Shown here: positions 33,788 to 42,309 of the stretch, piece after piece | How positions within the stretch are numbered: position 1 is the first letter of the stretch | Layout of the letters: each line of letters begins with the position of its first letter | Assembly: GCA_964640085.1 (NCBI GenBank) | Contig: CAZXFA010000001.1 | Location: 255,187-319,186 of the forward strand | Direction: 5' to 3' | Length of the DNA stretch: 64,000 nucleotides | From: CAZXFA01 sp964640085 | GTDB taxonomy: Bacteria > Actinomycetota > UBA4738 > HRBIN12 | The notes under the pieces: generated by a model | Databases searched by the model: none | What the model saw: the letters and a program-made list of their open reading frames with translations, nothing else | Told to the model about the DNA's origin: nothing | Translations under genes and position numbers: made by a program

Positions 33788-34069
33788 GTGTTCGTCCACC
33801 TCTCGATCCATCGCCCGATCCCCGGGAAGGAGCAGGATCTGGCCGCCGCGCTCCGGGGCATCGGCCGGGACGGTGAGGCGGTGCCCGGGCTGCACGAGGT
33901 GCGTACGTTGCGTGACCGGGAGACGGGGATGCTCGTCGCGCTGGCGATCTGGGAGTCGGAGGACGCGTTCCGCGATGGGCTCCCAGCGCTGGAGGCGGCC
34001 GTCGAGGGCGACGAGGTACTGGAGCGGGAGCAGGGGCTACCCGAGGTCTACGTGCTCGAACCGGTCTGA
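33788..34069 (+). CDS. Antibiotic biosynthesis monooxygenase (ABM)-like small protein
   Basis: A 93-residue ferredoxin-like dimeric alpha/beta-barrel protein. It begins FVHLSIHRPIPGKEQDL and continues VPGLHEVRTLRDRETGML and ALAIWESEDAFRDGL, the ABM pattern. The GTG at 33788 has GGAGG six bases upstream. Family members range from heme-degrading enzymes to quinol monooxygenases; the function here is unknown. Confidence 0.75.
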   Translation: MFVHLSIHRPIPGKEQDLAAALRGIGRDGEAVPGLHEVRTLRDRETGMLVALAIWESEDAFRDGLPALEAAVEGDEVLEREQGLPEVYVLEPV

Positions 34070-34139
34070 GGCGCGGGCACGAGGCGCATCCGACCTACCG
34101 CCCCCGAAGCGCATCCGACCACGATCACGTCCGCGGCGC

Positions 34140-34817
34140 TCACGGGACGACCGCCGCGATCGCGCGCGCCTCCGCCACCTGCTTCGCGACCGCGGTCATC
34201 ACCAGGTCGGTGAACACCTGATGGTCCTCGGCCGAGCCCGGCTCGCCACGCGGGGCGACCGCGTCCCCGTAGGCGAGGACGAGGATCGGTCGGAGGGGCC
34301 GTCGGAACCGGATCCGGCCCTTCGGCCATCGAACCTGGGTGCCCCAGATCCCGACCGGCACCACCGGCGCGTCCGTGGGCAACGCGAGGCGCGCGACGCC
34401 GGTCCGCCCCGGCTGGAGCTCTCCCTCCGGATCCGGGTTCACGCGACCCTCGGGGAAGATCCCGATCAGGGCGCTCGCCCGGAGCGTGGCCACGGCTTCG
34501 TCGAGCGCCCCCATGTCGCGCCCGCCGCGCCGGACCGGGATCTGGCGGTACAGGCGCAGCGCCCACGCGAACCACGGCTTGCGGAAGAACTCGACGGCCA
34601 CCAGGAACCGCGTCATCCGGCGGACGCGCTCACCGGTGATCAGCGCCAGCGCGACGCCGTCGAGCGAGCTCACGTGGTTCCCGGCGACGATCGCCGGCCC
34701 GGTGGGCGGGACCCGGTCCGCGCCGACGACCCGGAGCCGGAAGGTGAGCCGGGCGAGCAGCCCGACGACGGCCACGCCGAACCGCCACCACCCGTTGAGG
34801 TCGCCCCGTCTGGCCAT
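34140..34817 (-). CDS. 1-acyl-sn-glycerol-3-phosphate acyltransferase (PlsC-like)
   Basis: A 225-residue membrane-associated acyltransferase. Motif I is NHVSSLDG (His48, Asp53), motif II is around RQIPVRRGG, motif III is FPEGRVN and motif IV is VPVGIWG. It acylates lysophosphatidic acid to phosphatidic acid in membrane lipid synthesis. The gene before it is convergent, separated by 70 bases that hold a 12-base direct repeat GCGCATCCGACC. It is divergent from the peptidase gene. Confidence 0.9.
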   Translation of the reverse strand: MARRGDLNGWWRFGVAVVGLLARLTFRLRVVGADRVPPTGPAIVAGNHVSSLDGVALALITGERVRRMTRFLVAVEFFRKPWFAWALRLYRQIPVRRGGRDMGALDEAVATLRASALIGIFPEGRVNPDPEGELQPGRTGVARLALPTDAPVVPVGIWGTQVRWPKGRIRFRRPLRPILVLAYGDAVAPRGEPGSAEDHQVFTDLVMTAVAKQVAEARAIAAVVP

Positions 34818-34904
34818 CGCGCGGATGCTACCCCGCCCGCGCGCCGATCGGTGTCCGGGTCGAGGCCGATAGGATGGCGCCCGAGCGAGCGGAGGACCGA
34901 CGGG

Positions 34905-36077
34905 ATGGACGTCGCCAAGCTTCTGGAGATAGCGGAGCGCCGGCACGACGCGTTCGTCGAGGCGCTCCGGGACATGGTGAACATCGACTGCGGCTCGTAC
35001 ACACCGGAGGGCGTGAACCGGGTCGCCGACCTGTGCCGGTCGCGGTTCGAGCGCGGCGGCTGGGCCGTCGAGCGCCGCCGGCACGAGCCCGCCGAGGGTG
35101 AGCTGCAGCTCGGCGATCTGGTGATCGGACGGCTCGCGGGCGCGGCAGGTCCGAGGATCCTGATGATCGGGCACACCGACACGGTGTTCGATCCCGGCAC
35201 GGTGGCCGCGCGCCCGTTCCGGATCGAGGGCGACCGGGCCCTGGGACCGGGGGTCTCGGACATGAAGGGCGGGCTGCTGACCGGGTTCCTCGCGGTCGAC
35301 GTGCTCCGGGAGGCCGGGTTCGAGGGGTTCGGGAGCGTCACCTACGTCTGCAACCCGGACGAGGAGATCGGCTCCCCGTGGTCGCAGGAGACCATCCGGG
35401 AGGAGGCGGGGCGCGCCGACGTCGCGTTCGTGCTGGAAGGGGCCCGCGAGAACGGGGACATCGTCTCCGCTCGCAAGGGCGTGTCCGACTACCGGATCCA
35501 CGTGATCGGCCGGGCGGCCCACGCGGGGGTCGAGCCGGAGCGCGGGCGGAGCGCGATCCTCGAGGCGGCGCACAAGACGGTGGCGCTCCATGCGCTGAAC
35601 GGCCGGTGGCCCGGCGTAACCGTGAACGTGGGCGTGATCGACGGCGGGACGCGCACGAACGTGGTGGCGGAGCGCTGCACGCTGGAGGTGGACGTCCGGT
35701 CGACCCAGGAGGCCACGCTCCAGGCCGCCGAGGCCGAGGTGGAGCGGATCGCCGCCGAGCACACGGTCCCCGACATCGCCGCGGAGATCGCCGGCGGAGC
35801 GTGGCACCGTCCCATGGAGCGGACCGAGGGGACGGCGCGTCTCGCCGAGCTCGCGATCGAGGTGGCGAACGAGCTCGGATTCGAGCTGAGGGACACGGCG
35901 ACCGGCGGGGCCTCCGACGCGAACACCACGAGCGCGGCCGGCGTGCCCACGATCGACGGGCTGGGGCCGATCGGCGGCGACGACCACGGTCCGAATGAGT
36001 GGATCGACCTCAACAGCGTCGCGCCGCGGATCGCGCTGCTGGCGGGACTGATCACGCGGCTGGGCCCCGCGAGCTGA
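34905..36077 (+). CDS. M20 family metallopeptidase, glutamate carboxypeptidase-like
   Basis: A 390-residue M20 di-zinc exopeptidase similar to carboxypeptidase G2. Ligands visible are His90 and Asp92 in GHTDTV, Asp119 in VSDMKGG, and the catalytic/bridging Glu pair in NPDEEIGS (153-154). A final His is near GGDDHGPNEW. The dimerisation lid lies between about 185 and 295. It would cleave C-terminal glutamate or an N-acyl amino acid. The adenosine-specific kinase gene follows at 11 bases, with a strong ribosome site. Confidence 0.9.
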   Translation: MDVAKLLEIAERRHDAFVEALRDMVNIDCGSYTPEGVNRVADLCRSRFERGGWAVERRRHEPAEGELQLGDLVIGRLAGAAGPRILMIGHTDTVFDPGTVAARPFRIEGDRALGPGVSDMKGGLLTGFLAVDVLREAGFEGFGSVTYVCNPDEEIGSPWSQETIREEAGRADVAFVLEGARENGDIVSARKGVSDYRIHVIGRAAHAGVEPERGRSAILEAAHKTVALHALNGRWPGVTVNVGVIDGGTRTNVVAERCTLEVDVRSTQEATLQAAEAEVERIAAEHTVPDIAAEIAGGAWHRPMERTEGTARLAELAIEVANELGFELRDTATGGASDANTTSAAGVPTIDGLGPIGGDDHGPNEWIDLNSVAPRIALLAGLITRLGPAS

Positions 36078-36088
36078 GGAGGAAGGCG

Positions 36089-36571
36089 ATGGAGATCTCC
36101 ACCGTCCGGTTCGACAAGCCCGACGACCTCAACGTCATCGTCGGGCAGTCCCACTTCATCAAGACAGTCGAGGACCTGCACGAGGCGTGCGTGAACGCGG
36201 TGCCCGGGCTGCGGTTCGGGATCGCGTTCTGCGAGGCGAGCGGTCCCTGCCTGGTGCGATGGAGCGGCAACGACCGGGAGCTCATCGACCTCGCGGTCTC
36301 GAACGCGCAGGCGATCGGGGCCGGTCACACGTTCGTGATCGCGCTCCGCGAGGGCTTCCCGATCAACGTGTTGAACGCGGTCAAGGCCGTCCCGGAGGTC
36401 TGCCGGATCTACTGCGCCACGGCGAACCCGCTCGAGATCGTGGTGGGGCAGACCGAGCAGGGCCGGGGCGTCCTCGGGGTGATCGACGGCAGCTCGCCCG
36501 CCGGGGTTGAGACCGAGGAGCACGTGGCCGAGCGCAAGGAGCTCCTCCGGCGCTTCGGCTACAAGCTCTGA
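36089..36571 (+). CDS. Adenosine-specific kinase (PF04008) family protein
   Basis: A 160-residue protein of the DUF355/adenosine-specific kinase family, better known from archaea and thermophiles. Conserved blocks are FGIAFCEASGPCLVRWSGND, AIGAGHTFVIALREGFPINV and CATANPLEIVVGQTEQGRG. The structural family binds ATP/adenosine, though its physiological role is poorly understood. GAGGAGGAAGG precedes the ATG, and the gene is probably co-transcribed with the M20 peptidase. Confidence 0.9.
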   Translation: MEISTVRFDKPDDLNVIVGQSHFIKTVEDLHEACVNAVPGLRFGIAFCEASGPCLVRWSGNDRELIDLAVSNAQAIGAGHTFVIALREGFPINVLNAVKAVPEVCRIYCATANPLEIVVGQTEQGRGVLGVIDGSSPAGVETEEHVAERKELLRRFGYKL

Positions 36572-36586
36572 GCCGCGCCGTGTGGG

Positions 36587-37660
36587 CTACTCGCGGGTGG
36601 TGACCTTGGAGGCCTTCGTGTACTCGCCCGGCCGACGGCCGCGGGTCTGAGCGAGCTTCCACGCGAGGAGCTGCACCGGGACGATCGAGACCGCCGAGAG
36701 CAACGCCCGGTCCAGATAGCCGGTCGCGACCGACCTCGCGCCCTTCGGGGCGGTGCCGTCGGGCGTGACGACCAGCACGTTCGCGCCGATCTCGACCAGA
36801 TCGGCGGCCAGCGCCAGATCCAGACGCCGGGTCTCGGGCTCGGTGGCCATCACGATGGCGGTCATGTCTGGTCCCGCGAGCTCGAGCGGTCCGTGCCGGA
36901 ACATCGCGGACTCGAGGGACTCGGCCATCACCCCGGACTCCTTCAGGATCAGGGCCCCCATCTCGGTCGCCGCGCGGGCCGGCCCGCGTCCGAGCAGGAC
37001 CATGATCCCTCGTCCGCCGTGCCAGTCCGCCAGGTCCGCCGCGAACGCCTCGGGGTCGTCCAGCAGCCGTTCCGCCGAGAGCGCGGCACCCTCGGCGGCC
37101 GTCCGGGTGCGGTCCACGGCCGTGTCCACCGCGTCCCCCGCCAGGAGCCGGGCGAGGCCGGACAGCATGGTCATCGAGCCGGCGAAGGTCATCGTGGAGG
37201 GGCCGGTCTCCGGGCCGACCTGCGTGTCGAGCCGGAGGTCGGCCCGTCGCGCCAGGTCGTTATCTCGGCCGTTCGTGATCGAGACGACGAACGGACGCAT
37301 CCGTTGCCGCGTGATCTCGATGACGAGCTTGACGATCTCGGCACTCTCGCCGGATTGGCTGACGATGACGGCCAGGGTCTGGCCGTTCAGGATCGGTCGG
37401 CGGAAGTGGAGGAGCTCGGCCGTGTCCACCAGGATCGCGGGCACGCCCCGCCCGGCCAGGTCGTTCACCGCCGGATAGCAGGCGTCGTAGGAGCTACCCA
37501 TCCCGGTGAAGACGATCGTCCGCGAGACGGCGGCCGCCTCGCGGATCCGCTCGAGCTCGATGCGCCGCTCGACCAGTGAAGCGGCGGCCCGGCGCAGCGC
37601 GTCGGGCTGGCCCGCGATCTCGGCCAGGAAGGGATCGCCGAACCCCCCGAGGGACCTCAT
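36587..37660 (-). CDS. SIS-domain sugar isomerase/deaminase (GlmS isomerase-half-like)
   Basis: A 357-residue protein with two SIS domains and no glutaminase domain. The first is marked by FTGMGSSYDACYPAV and VIVSQSGESAE, the second by GRGPARAATEMGALILKE and MFRHGPLELAG. The C-terminus has the GlmS-like RRPGEYTKASKV. It should act on an amino-sugar phosphate such as glucosamine-6-phosphate or a related ketose. The ATG at 37660 follows a non-conserved leader. It is divergent from the secreted HEFFH protein. Confidence 0.87.
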   Translation of the reverse strand: MRSLGGFGDPFLAEIAGQPDALRRAAASLVERRIELERIREAAAVSRTIVFTGMGSSYDACYPAVNDLAGRGVPAILVDTAELLHFRRPILNGQTLAVIVSQSGESAEIVKLVIEITRQRMRPFVVSITNGRDNDLARRADLRLDTQVGPETGPSTMTFAGSMTMLSGLARLLAGDAVDTAVDRTRTAAEGAALSAERLLDDPEAFAADLADWHGGRGIMVLLGRGPARAATEMGALILKESGVMAESLESAMFRHGPLELAGPDMTAIVMATEPETRRLDLALAADLVEIGANVLVVTPDGTAPKGARSVATGYLDRALLSAVSIVPVQLLAWKLAQTRGRRPGEYTKASKVTTRE

Positions 37661-37772
37661 GCCCCCCGAGTGTAGCGAGCGGGACGGCCCGAGCTGGACC
37701 CGCGCCCTCCGGCCCTTGCCGTCCGCGGCCGATGATGGGAGGGTGGTGCGTCCCTCCGAAGGAGATGCCCGC

Positions 37773-39470
37773 ATGACCCGGTCGTCCCGCCACGTCGCCC
37801 TGTCGGTGCTCGTCGCACCGCTGCTGGTCCTCAGCCTCTTCGCTCCCGCCTCCGCTTCGCCGAGGGCGAGCGAACGACGTGTCGGTCCCGCGGTCGACGA
37901 GCGGCAGGCGCGGAGGGATGGCCCCGCGCTCACGCCGAGCCCTCGGGACGCCTTGACCCGCGCGCTCCAGGAGGGCGGTCTGTCCGAGGCGGAGTACGCG
38001 CTCGAGCGGGCCCGCAGCCTCTTCGGGCTGCGACAGGTCCGTTCCAGGTTCGGGCGCGTCGCCAGGCCGGGGCCGCGGGACGCCACGCTCATCCTCCGGG
38101 ACCTGGCCGTTCGGATCGGTGAGCTCGATCCGGCCGATCGAGACGCGGCGCTGCGGCTGCTCGCCCGTCCGACCGACGGGGCGGCCGATCCCTATGGGTA
38201 CACGGTGGCTGAGGCGCCACCCGTCTGCAGCACGAACGCCTGCTACCACCACGTGACCAGCACCGAGGACGCACCCGACCTGACCGATGCCGACGTGAAC
38301 GGCGTTCCGGACTGGATCGACGCGCTCTCCGCCGTCACGGAGCAGGTGTGGGCCACGGAGGTCGTGGCCTACGGATACCGCGCCCCCAAGCCCGATGCGA
38401 CCTCCCCGAACCCGGGGCCGGACGGCCGCATCGACGTCTACGTCGCCGACGTCGGCGCCGACGGTCTCTACGGCTACTGTGCCACCGACGACCCGAACGC
38501 CTTCGACCCGAACTACCCGTACTGGGACGTGTCGGCGTTCTGCGTGGTGGACGACGACTACTCGCTGGGGCAGTTCCCGTTCGGCTCCAACGGCCTGGAG
38601 GCGCTCCAGGTCACCGTGGCGCACGAGTTCTTCCATGCGGTGCAGTTCAGCTACGACGCGTTCGAGGACCTCTGGTTCCAGGAGGGGACCGCGACCTGGA
38701 TGGAGGACGAGGTCTTCGACGCGGTGGACGACAACCTCCAGTACCTGTTCTCCTCGCCGCTGCGGCGTCCCGGGGTCCCGCTCGACCTGAGCGACCCCGC
38801 GAGCGGCCACGTCTACGGCGCCTGGATCTGGTTCCGGTTCCTCGCGGAGTACTTCGGGGACCCGGCGGTGATCCGGGAGGCCTGGGTCCAGGCCGACGGC
38901 AGTGCCGGTGGCCCGGATCGGTACTCGTTGCAGGCGCTCGCGAAGGTGATCCGGGCGCGGGGGCAGCGGTTCCGGCGGCTGTTCGCCGACTTCGGCCTGT
39001 GGAACGTGTTCCCCGACACCGTGTACGAGGAGGGAGCCGCATACCCGTCCCCGGCGTTCGACGCCAGGCACCGCATCACGGCCCGCAGGGACCTGGTCTC
39101 GGGCGGGTTCCGGATGGACCACCTGACGACCTCATCCGTGCGACTCGTGCCGAGGCGCGGCGTGGGCCCGAGGGCGAAGCTGCTGCTGGCGGTCGACGGA
39201 CCGAGGTACGCGACCGGTGCCGAGGCCTCGGCGCTCACCGTGGCGCGGACCGGGAGGGTGAGGTGGTACGCGTTCCAGCTGAACAGGAGGGGTGACGGCG
39301 TGCTGCGCGTCCCGTTCGGCAAGGGGAAGATCTCGAGCGTGGTGTTGATCCTGACGAACGCGAGCACCCGCTCGACGTGCTGGGTCGATCCGACGGCGAC
39401 CTACTCGTGCTTCGGAGATCCGAGGGACGACCGGCAGCCCTACGCGTACGCGGCCTCGCTCATCCCGTAG
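37773..39470 (+). CDS. Secreted MXAN_6640-like putative metalloprotease (HEFFH)
   Basis: A 565-residue exported protein with a signal peptide at about 1-29 ending FAPASASP. The zinc motif HEFFH is at 284-288 in VAHEFFHAVQF, and a likely third ligand Glu304 lies in FQEGTATWME, a gluzincin-like spacing. The N-terminal part resembles the MXAN_6640 family. Two cysteine pairs (152/157 and around 236/257) suggest disulphides outside the cell. AAGGAG sits eight bases before the ATG. The 3' end overlaps the convergent MscS gene by 11 bases. Confidence 0.83.
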   Translation: MTRSSRHVALSVLVAPLLVLSLFAPASASPRASERRVGPAVDERQARRDGPALTPSPRDALTRALQEGGLSEAEYALERARSLFGLRQVRSRFGRVARPGPRDATLILRDLAVRIGELDPADRDAALRLLARPTDGAADPYGYTVAEAPPVCSTNACYHHVTSTEDAPDLTDADVNGVPDWIDALSAVTEQVWATEVVAYGYRAPKPDATSPNPGPDGRIDVYVADVGADGLYGYCATDDPNAFDPNYPYWDVSAFCVVDDDYSLGQFPFGSNGLEALQVTVAHEFFHAVQFSYDAFEDLWFQEGTATWMEDEVFDAVDDNLQYLFSSPLRRPGVPLDLSDPASGHVYGAWIWFRFLAEYFGDPAVIREAWVQADGSAGGPDRYSLQALAKVIRARGQRFRRLFADFGLWNVFPDTVYEEGAAYPSPAFDARHRITARRDLVSGGFRMDHLTTSSVRLVPRRGVGPRAKLLLAVDGPRYATGAEASALTVARTGRVRWYAFQLNRRGDGVLRVPFGKGKISSVVLILTNASTRSTCWVDPTATYSCFGDPRDDRQPYAYAASLIP

Positions 39471-40548
39471 CCGGCTCCACGGAGGAGCGTTCGGGCATCG
39501 GTTCCTCGGCGGCGTCTCCGGCCCGGAGGTGGACGGTCCGGATCGGGAAGGGGATCTCGATCCCTTCGGCCCGGTACCGCTCGTGCAGCCGTTTCACGAA
39601 CTCGTGGGTGATCAGGTACTGGTCGGTGAACTCCCTGCCGCGCAGGATCACGCTGAAATCGATGCTCGAGTCGCCGAACGTGTGGTAGCGGATGAACGGC
39701 TCGAACCCGGGAACCGCTCCGTCCACCTCCCGCATCACCTCGGCGGCGACCTCGATGGTGACCCGCTCGACCTTGGCCAGATCGCTGTCGTAGCTCACGC
39801 CGACCTGGACCAGCACGGCGAGCTCGGTCTCCGGGCGGTAGAAGTTGGTCACGATCGCCGAGGCCAGCCTGGCGTTCGGCACCAGCACCATGTTGTTCGG
39901 GAGCTGGCGGATCCAGGTGTTCCGCCAGTTGATGTCGACGACGTACCCCTCCTCGCCGCTGTCGAGCCGGATGAAGTCTCCGGGCTGCACCTTCTTCGAG
40001 GCCAGGATGTGGATCCCGGCGAACAGGTTCGACAGCGTGTCCTGCAACGCGAGCGCCACGGCCAAGCCCCCGACGCCGAGGGCCGTCAGCAGGGGCGCGA
40101 TCGACACACCGACGGTCTGGAGCAACACGAGGAACCCGACCACGTAGACGACGAGCCTGGTGATGTTCACGAAGATCGAGCTGGACTGTGCCACGCCCGG
40201 CCGCCCGAGGGCGGCCGCCCGGATCATCCGCGCCCCGAGCCGGGCGACGATGACGGTTGCCATCACGATCAACGCGGCCACCAGTACCCGTTCCGCGACG
40301 TCGCGGACGCCCTCGCGGAGGGGGAGGACGATGAGCGCGCCCCAGACGCCGACCGCGATCGCACCCCCCAGGGCGAGATCGCCGAGCGCCCCGTAGAGCA
40401 CCTCGTCCCCGGTCCATGCCGTCCGCCCCGCGCGGGACTCGAGGCCTCCCAGGACGAGTCGGGCCACGAGACCCGCCACCAGCCCGCCACCAAGCCAGGC
40501 GGCGGCTTCCCCGAGGTCGCGGAGCGCGAGAGACCCCTCCACGCGCAT
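39460..40548 (-). CDS. MscS-family mechanosensitive ion channel
   Basis: A 362-residue channel with about four to five N-terminal helices and the MscS pore and beta domain: GVGGLAVALALQDTLSNLF (pore helix TM3), ASKKVQPGDFIRLDSGEEG and WRNTWIRQLPNNMVLVPN. It opens under membrane tension to release solutes. The ATG at 40548 has GGAGG only two bases away; a later start is possible, with little change to the protein. Confidence 0.92.
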   Translation of the reverse strand: MRVEGSLALRDLGEAAAWLGGGLVAGLVARLVLGGLESRAGRTAWTGDEVLYGALGDLALGGAIAVGVWGALIVLPLREGVRDVAERVLVAALIVMATVIVARLGARMIRAAALGRPGVAQSSSIFVNITRLVVYVVGFLVLLQTVGVSIAPLLTALGVGGLAVALALQDTLSNLFAGIHILASKKVQPGDFIRLDSGEEGYVVDINWRNTWIRQLPNNMVLVPNARLASAIVTNFYRPETELAVLVQVGVSYDSDLAKVERVTIEVAAEVMREVDGAVPGFEPFIRYHTFGDSSIDFSVILRGREFTDQYLITHEFVKRLHERYRAEGIEIPFPIRTVHLRAGDAAEEPMPERSSVEPATG

Positions 40549-40637
40549 CACCTCCGGCCCCCGACCCTACCGGATGTCCGCCGAGGGCCTCATCCGTGCC
40601 AGGCGCCGACCCGGCCGGTTTTGCTAGGTTCCCTCGC

Positions 40638-40970
40638 ATGGTCGGTCCAGCGGTGCGGCGGCCACTGGGTGCGTGGCGGGGACGGCACCCGGTGCTCGGC
40701 TCCGTGCTGGTGGTGCTCGCCGCGTTGCTGGCGCTGGTGCTCCTGTGGCACGTGGTCACGATGGACCACGCCTACCCCGGCGGCATGCTCGGCGGATGCA
40801 TCGTGGTGCTGACGGCGTTCCTGCTGATCCTGGTGCCACGGCGGGTCCTGAAGGTCGTTCCCGTGTCCGTCCCTCCGAGCGTGTGGGTCCCCGAGCGGGA
40901 GCCGCTCGGCGCGGCGCCCCGTCCGCCGCCCGCATCGCCCACCCTGGGGACGGCGGTGCTGCTGCTCTGA
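40638..40970 (+). CDS. Small two-helix membrane protein
   Basis: A 110-residue protein with transmembrane segments at about 19-39 (VLGSVLVVLAALLALVLLW) and 47-67 (GGMLGGCIVVLTAFLLILVP), and a Pro-rich tail. No family recognised. It lies just upstream of the cupredoxin lipoprotein, with a 42-base gap, and could be co-transcribed. Confidence 0.6.
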   Translation: MVGPAVRRPLGAWRGRHPVLGSVLVVLAALLALVLLWHVVTMDHAYPGGMLGGCIVVLTAFLLILVPRRVLKVVPVSVPPSVWVPEREPLGAAPRPPPASPTLGTAVLLL

Positions 40971-41012
40971 TCCCCGACGGTCCCGGTCGGATCGGTGTGG
41001 AAGGAGGAGCAC

Positions 41013-41453
41013 ATGCAACGACGGAAGATCGGCGTCCTGTTCGGTGTCGTTCTGCTCGCGGGGCTCCTGGTCGCGTGCGGGGGGGACGGCGCCGGAGGCG
41101 ACGATGGGGTGATAGAGATCTCGATGTTCGACGACCTGCGGTTCGAGCCGAACTCGGTCACGGTGACTGCCGGCGAGCCGGTGACGTTCCGCGTGACGAA
41201 CGAGGGACAGGTCGTCCACGAGATCGTGATCGGCCCCGAGCACGTGCAGATGGCTCACGCGGAGGCCGCCGCCGAGGGGGAGATGGAGCACGGCGAGATG
41301 GACGTGGAGGGCCAGCTCGCCGCCCTCGAGGTGGAGCCGGGCGACACCGACGAGGTCACGGTGACCTTCGAGGAGGCGGGCGAGATGCCGTTCGGCTGCC
41401 ACGAACCCGGCCACTACGAGGGAGGCATGTTCGGGACGGTGACTGTGGAGTAG
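41013..41453 (+). CDS. Cupredoxin-domain lipoprotein
   Basis: A 146-residue lipoprotein with lipobox LLVAC (Cys22). It carries a plastocyanin/azurin-like fold whose type 1 copper ligands are all present: His69 in VVHEIVI, then Cys129, His134 and Met139 in GCHEPGHYEGGM, with the usual C-x4-H-x4-M spacing. A His/Met-rich insertion at about 78-95 (EHVQMAHAEAA, MEHGEM) may also bind copper. It should carry electrons or copper outside the membrane. AAGGAGGAG lies just before the ATG. Confidence 0.9.
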   Translation: MQRRKIGVLFGVVLLAGLLVACGGDGAGGDDGVIEISMFDDLRFEPNSVTVTAGEPVTFRVTNEGQVVHEIVIGPEHVQMAHAEAAAEGEMEHGEMDVEGQLAALEVEPGDTDEVTVTFEEAGEMPFGCHEPGHYEGGMFGTVTVE

Positions 41454-41475
41454 CGGGGCGGCGGGCGGCTCGCGT

Positions 41476-41514
41476 CCCCGGTAGGTGCAGGCGCGACGTC
41501 CCGGCCTACCGGGG
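41476..41514. terminator. Hairpin between convergent cupredoxin and hydrolase genes
   Basis: The ten-base arms CCCCGGTAGG (41476-41485) and CCTACCGGGG (41505-41514) are exact complements around a 19-base loop. The right arm covers the hydrolase stop codon. It sits 22 bases after the cupredoxin stop and could end transcription from both sides; the large loop makes it weaker evidence than the other hairpins. Confidence 0.45.
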
Positions 41515-42309
41515 AGCTTGTCCGATCAGGAACCCCTCCACCACTGGGGCCATGATCTCCGGGGCGAAGCCGTGGGTCTGGCCGTCGAGCACGCCGAGCT
41601 GCGCCATCGGCAGCACCTCGGCCAGGGCCCGGACCGCGTTCGCTTGCCACGTGGGGCTGTCGCTCCCGTACATCGTCAACGTGGGTGCCGTCACGCCGAC
41701 CCACCGTTCCGCCGGCAGCGGACGGCCACACACCGACTCGCCCATGATCCGTCCGTCGTAGGGGAGGGTGTGGGCCGATCCCTCCATCGCCGACCAGATC
41801 GGTGAGCCACGCATGTCCTGGAGCGCCTCGTCCGGGACCAAGGGTCCCACCCGGAGGAAGTAGGTCACGGCTCCGGCTCGATCGCCGGCGGTCAGGAGTT
41901 CCTCGAGCCTCGCCACGTAGCCCGCGGGGAGCGGTGGGCGGGTGTCGTCCACGACGAACGGCGGCTCGTACAGCACCAGCCGTTCGACCCCGACGCCCAG
42001 TGCGGCCGCCTCGAGCGCCAACACGGCGCCCGACGAGTGGCCGAACACGGAGGCCCGTCCCCCCACCTCCGACACGAGCGCACCGAGATCCTCGACCTCG
42101 CGCTCGACCGCGTATGGGAGCATGTCCCCGCTGTCTCCCCGGCCGCGGCGGTCGTAGGCCACCACCGTGAAGGTCGGCGCCAGCAGCCTCGCCAGGGGTG
42201 CGGCGGCCGCGCGGTCGCTCAGCGCCCCGCCGACGAGGATCAGCGGCGGCCCGCCGCCCGAGCGCTCGAACGCGATCGTGGTGCCGTCGTCCGACATGAC
42301 CGTGTTCAT
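41506..42309 (-). CDS. Alpha/beta hydrolase
   Basis: A 267-residue alpha/beta hydrolase. The substrate pocket strand is PPLILVGGALSDR, the nucleophile is in GHSSGAVLAL, the acid is probably in YGSDSPTW, and the His is in DGQTHGF. The ATG overlaps the stop of the upstream oxidase gene as ATGA, so the two form an operon. Similar proteins are common in actinobacteria next to regulators; substrate unknown. Confidence 0.86.
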   Translation of the reverse strand: MNTVMSDDGTTIAFERSGGGPPLILVGGALSDRAAAAPLARLLAPTFTVVAYDRRGRGDSGDMLPYAVEREVEDLGALVSEVGGRASVFGHSSGAVLALEAAALGVGVERLVLYEPPFVVDDTRPPLPAGYVARLEELLTAGDRAGAVTYFLRVGPLVPDEALQDMRGSPIWSAMEGSAHTLPYDGRIMGESVCGRPLPAERWVGVTAPTLTMYGSDSPTWQANAVRALAEVLPMAQLGVLDGQTHGFAPEIMAPVVEGFLIGQAPR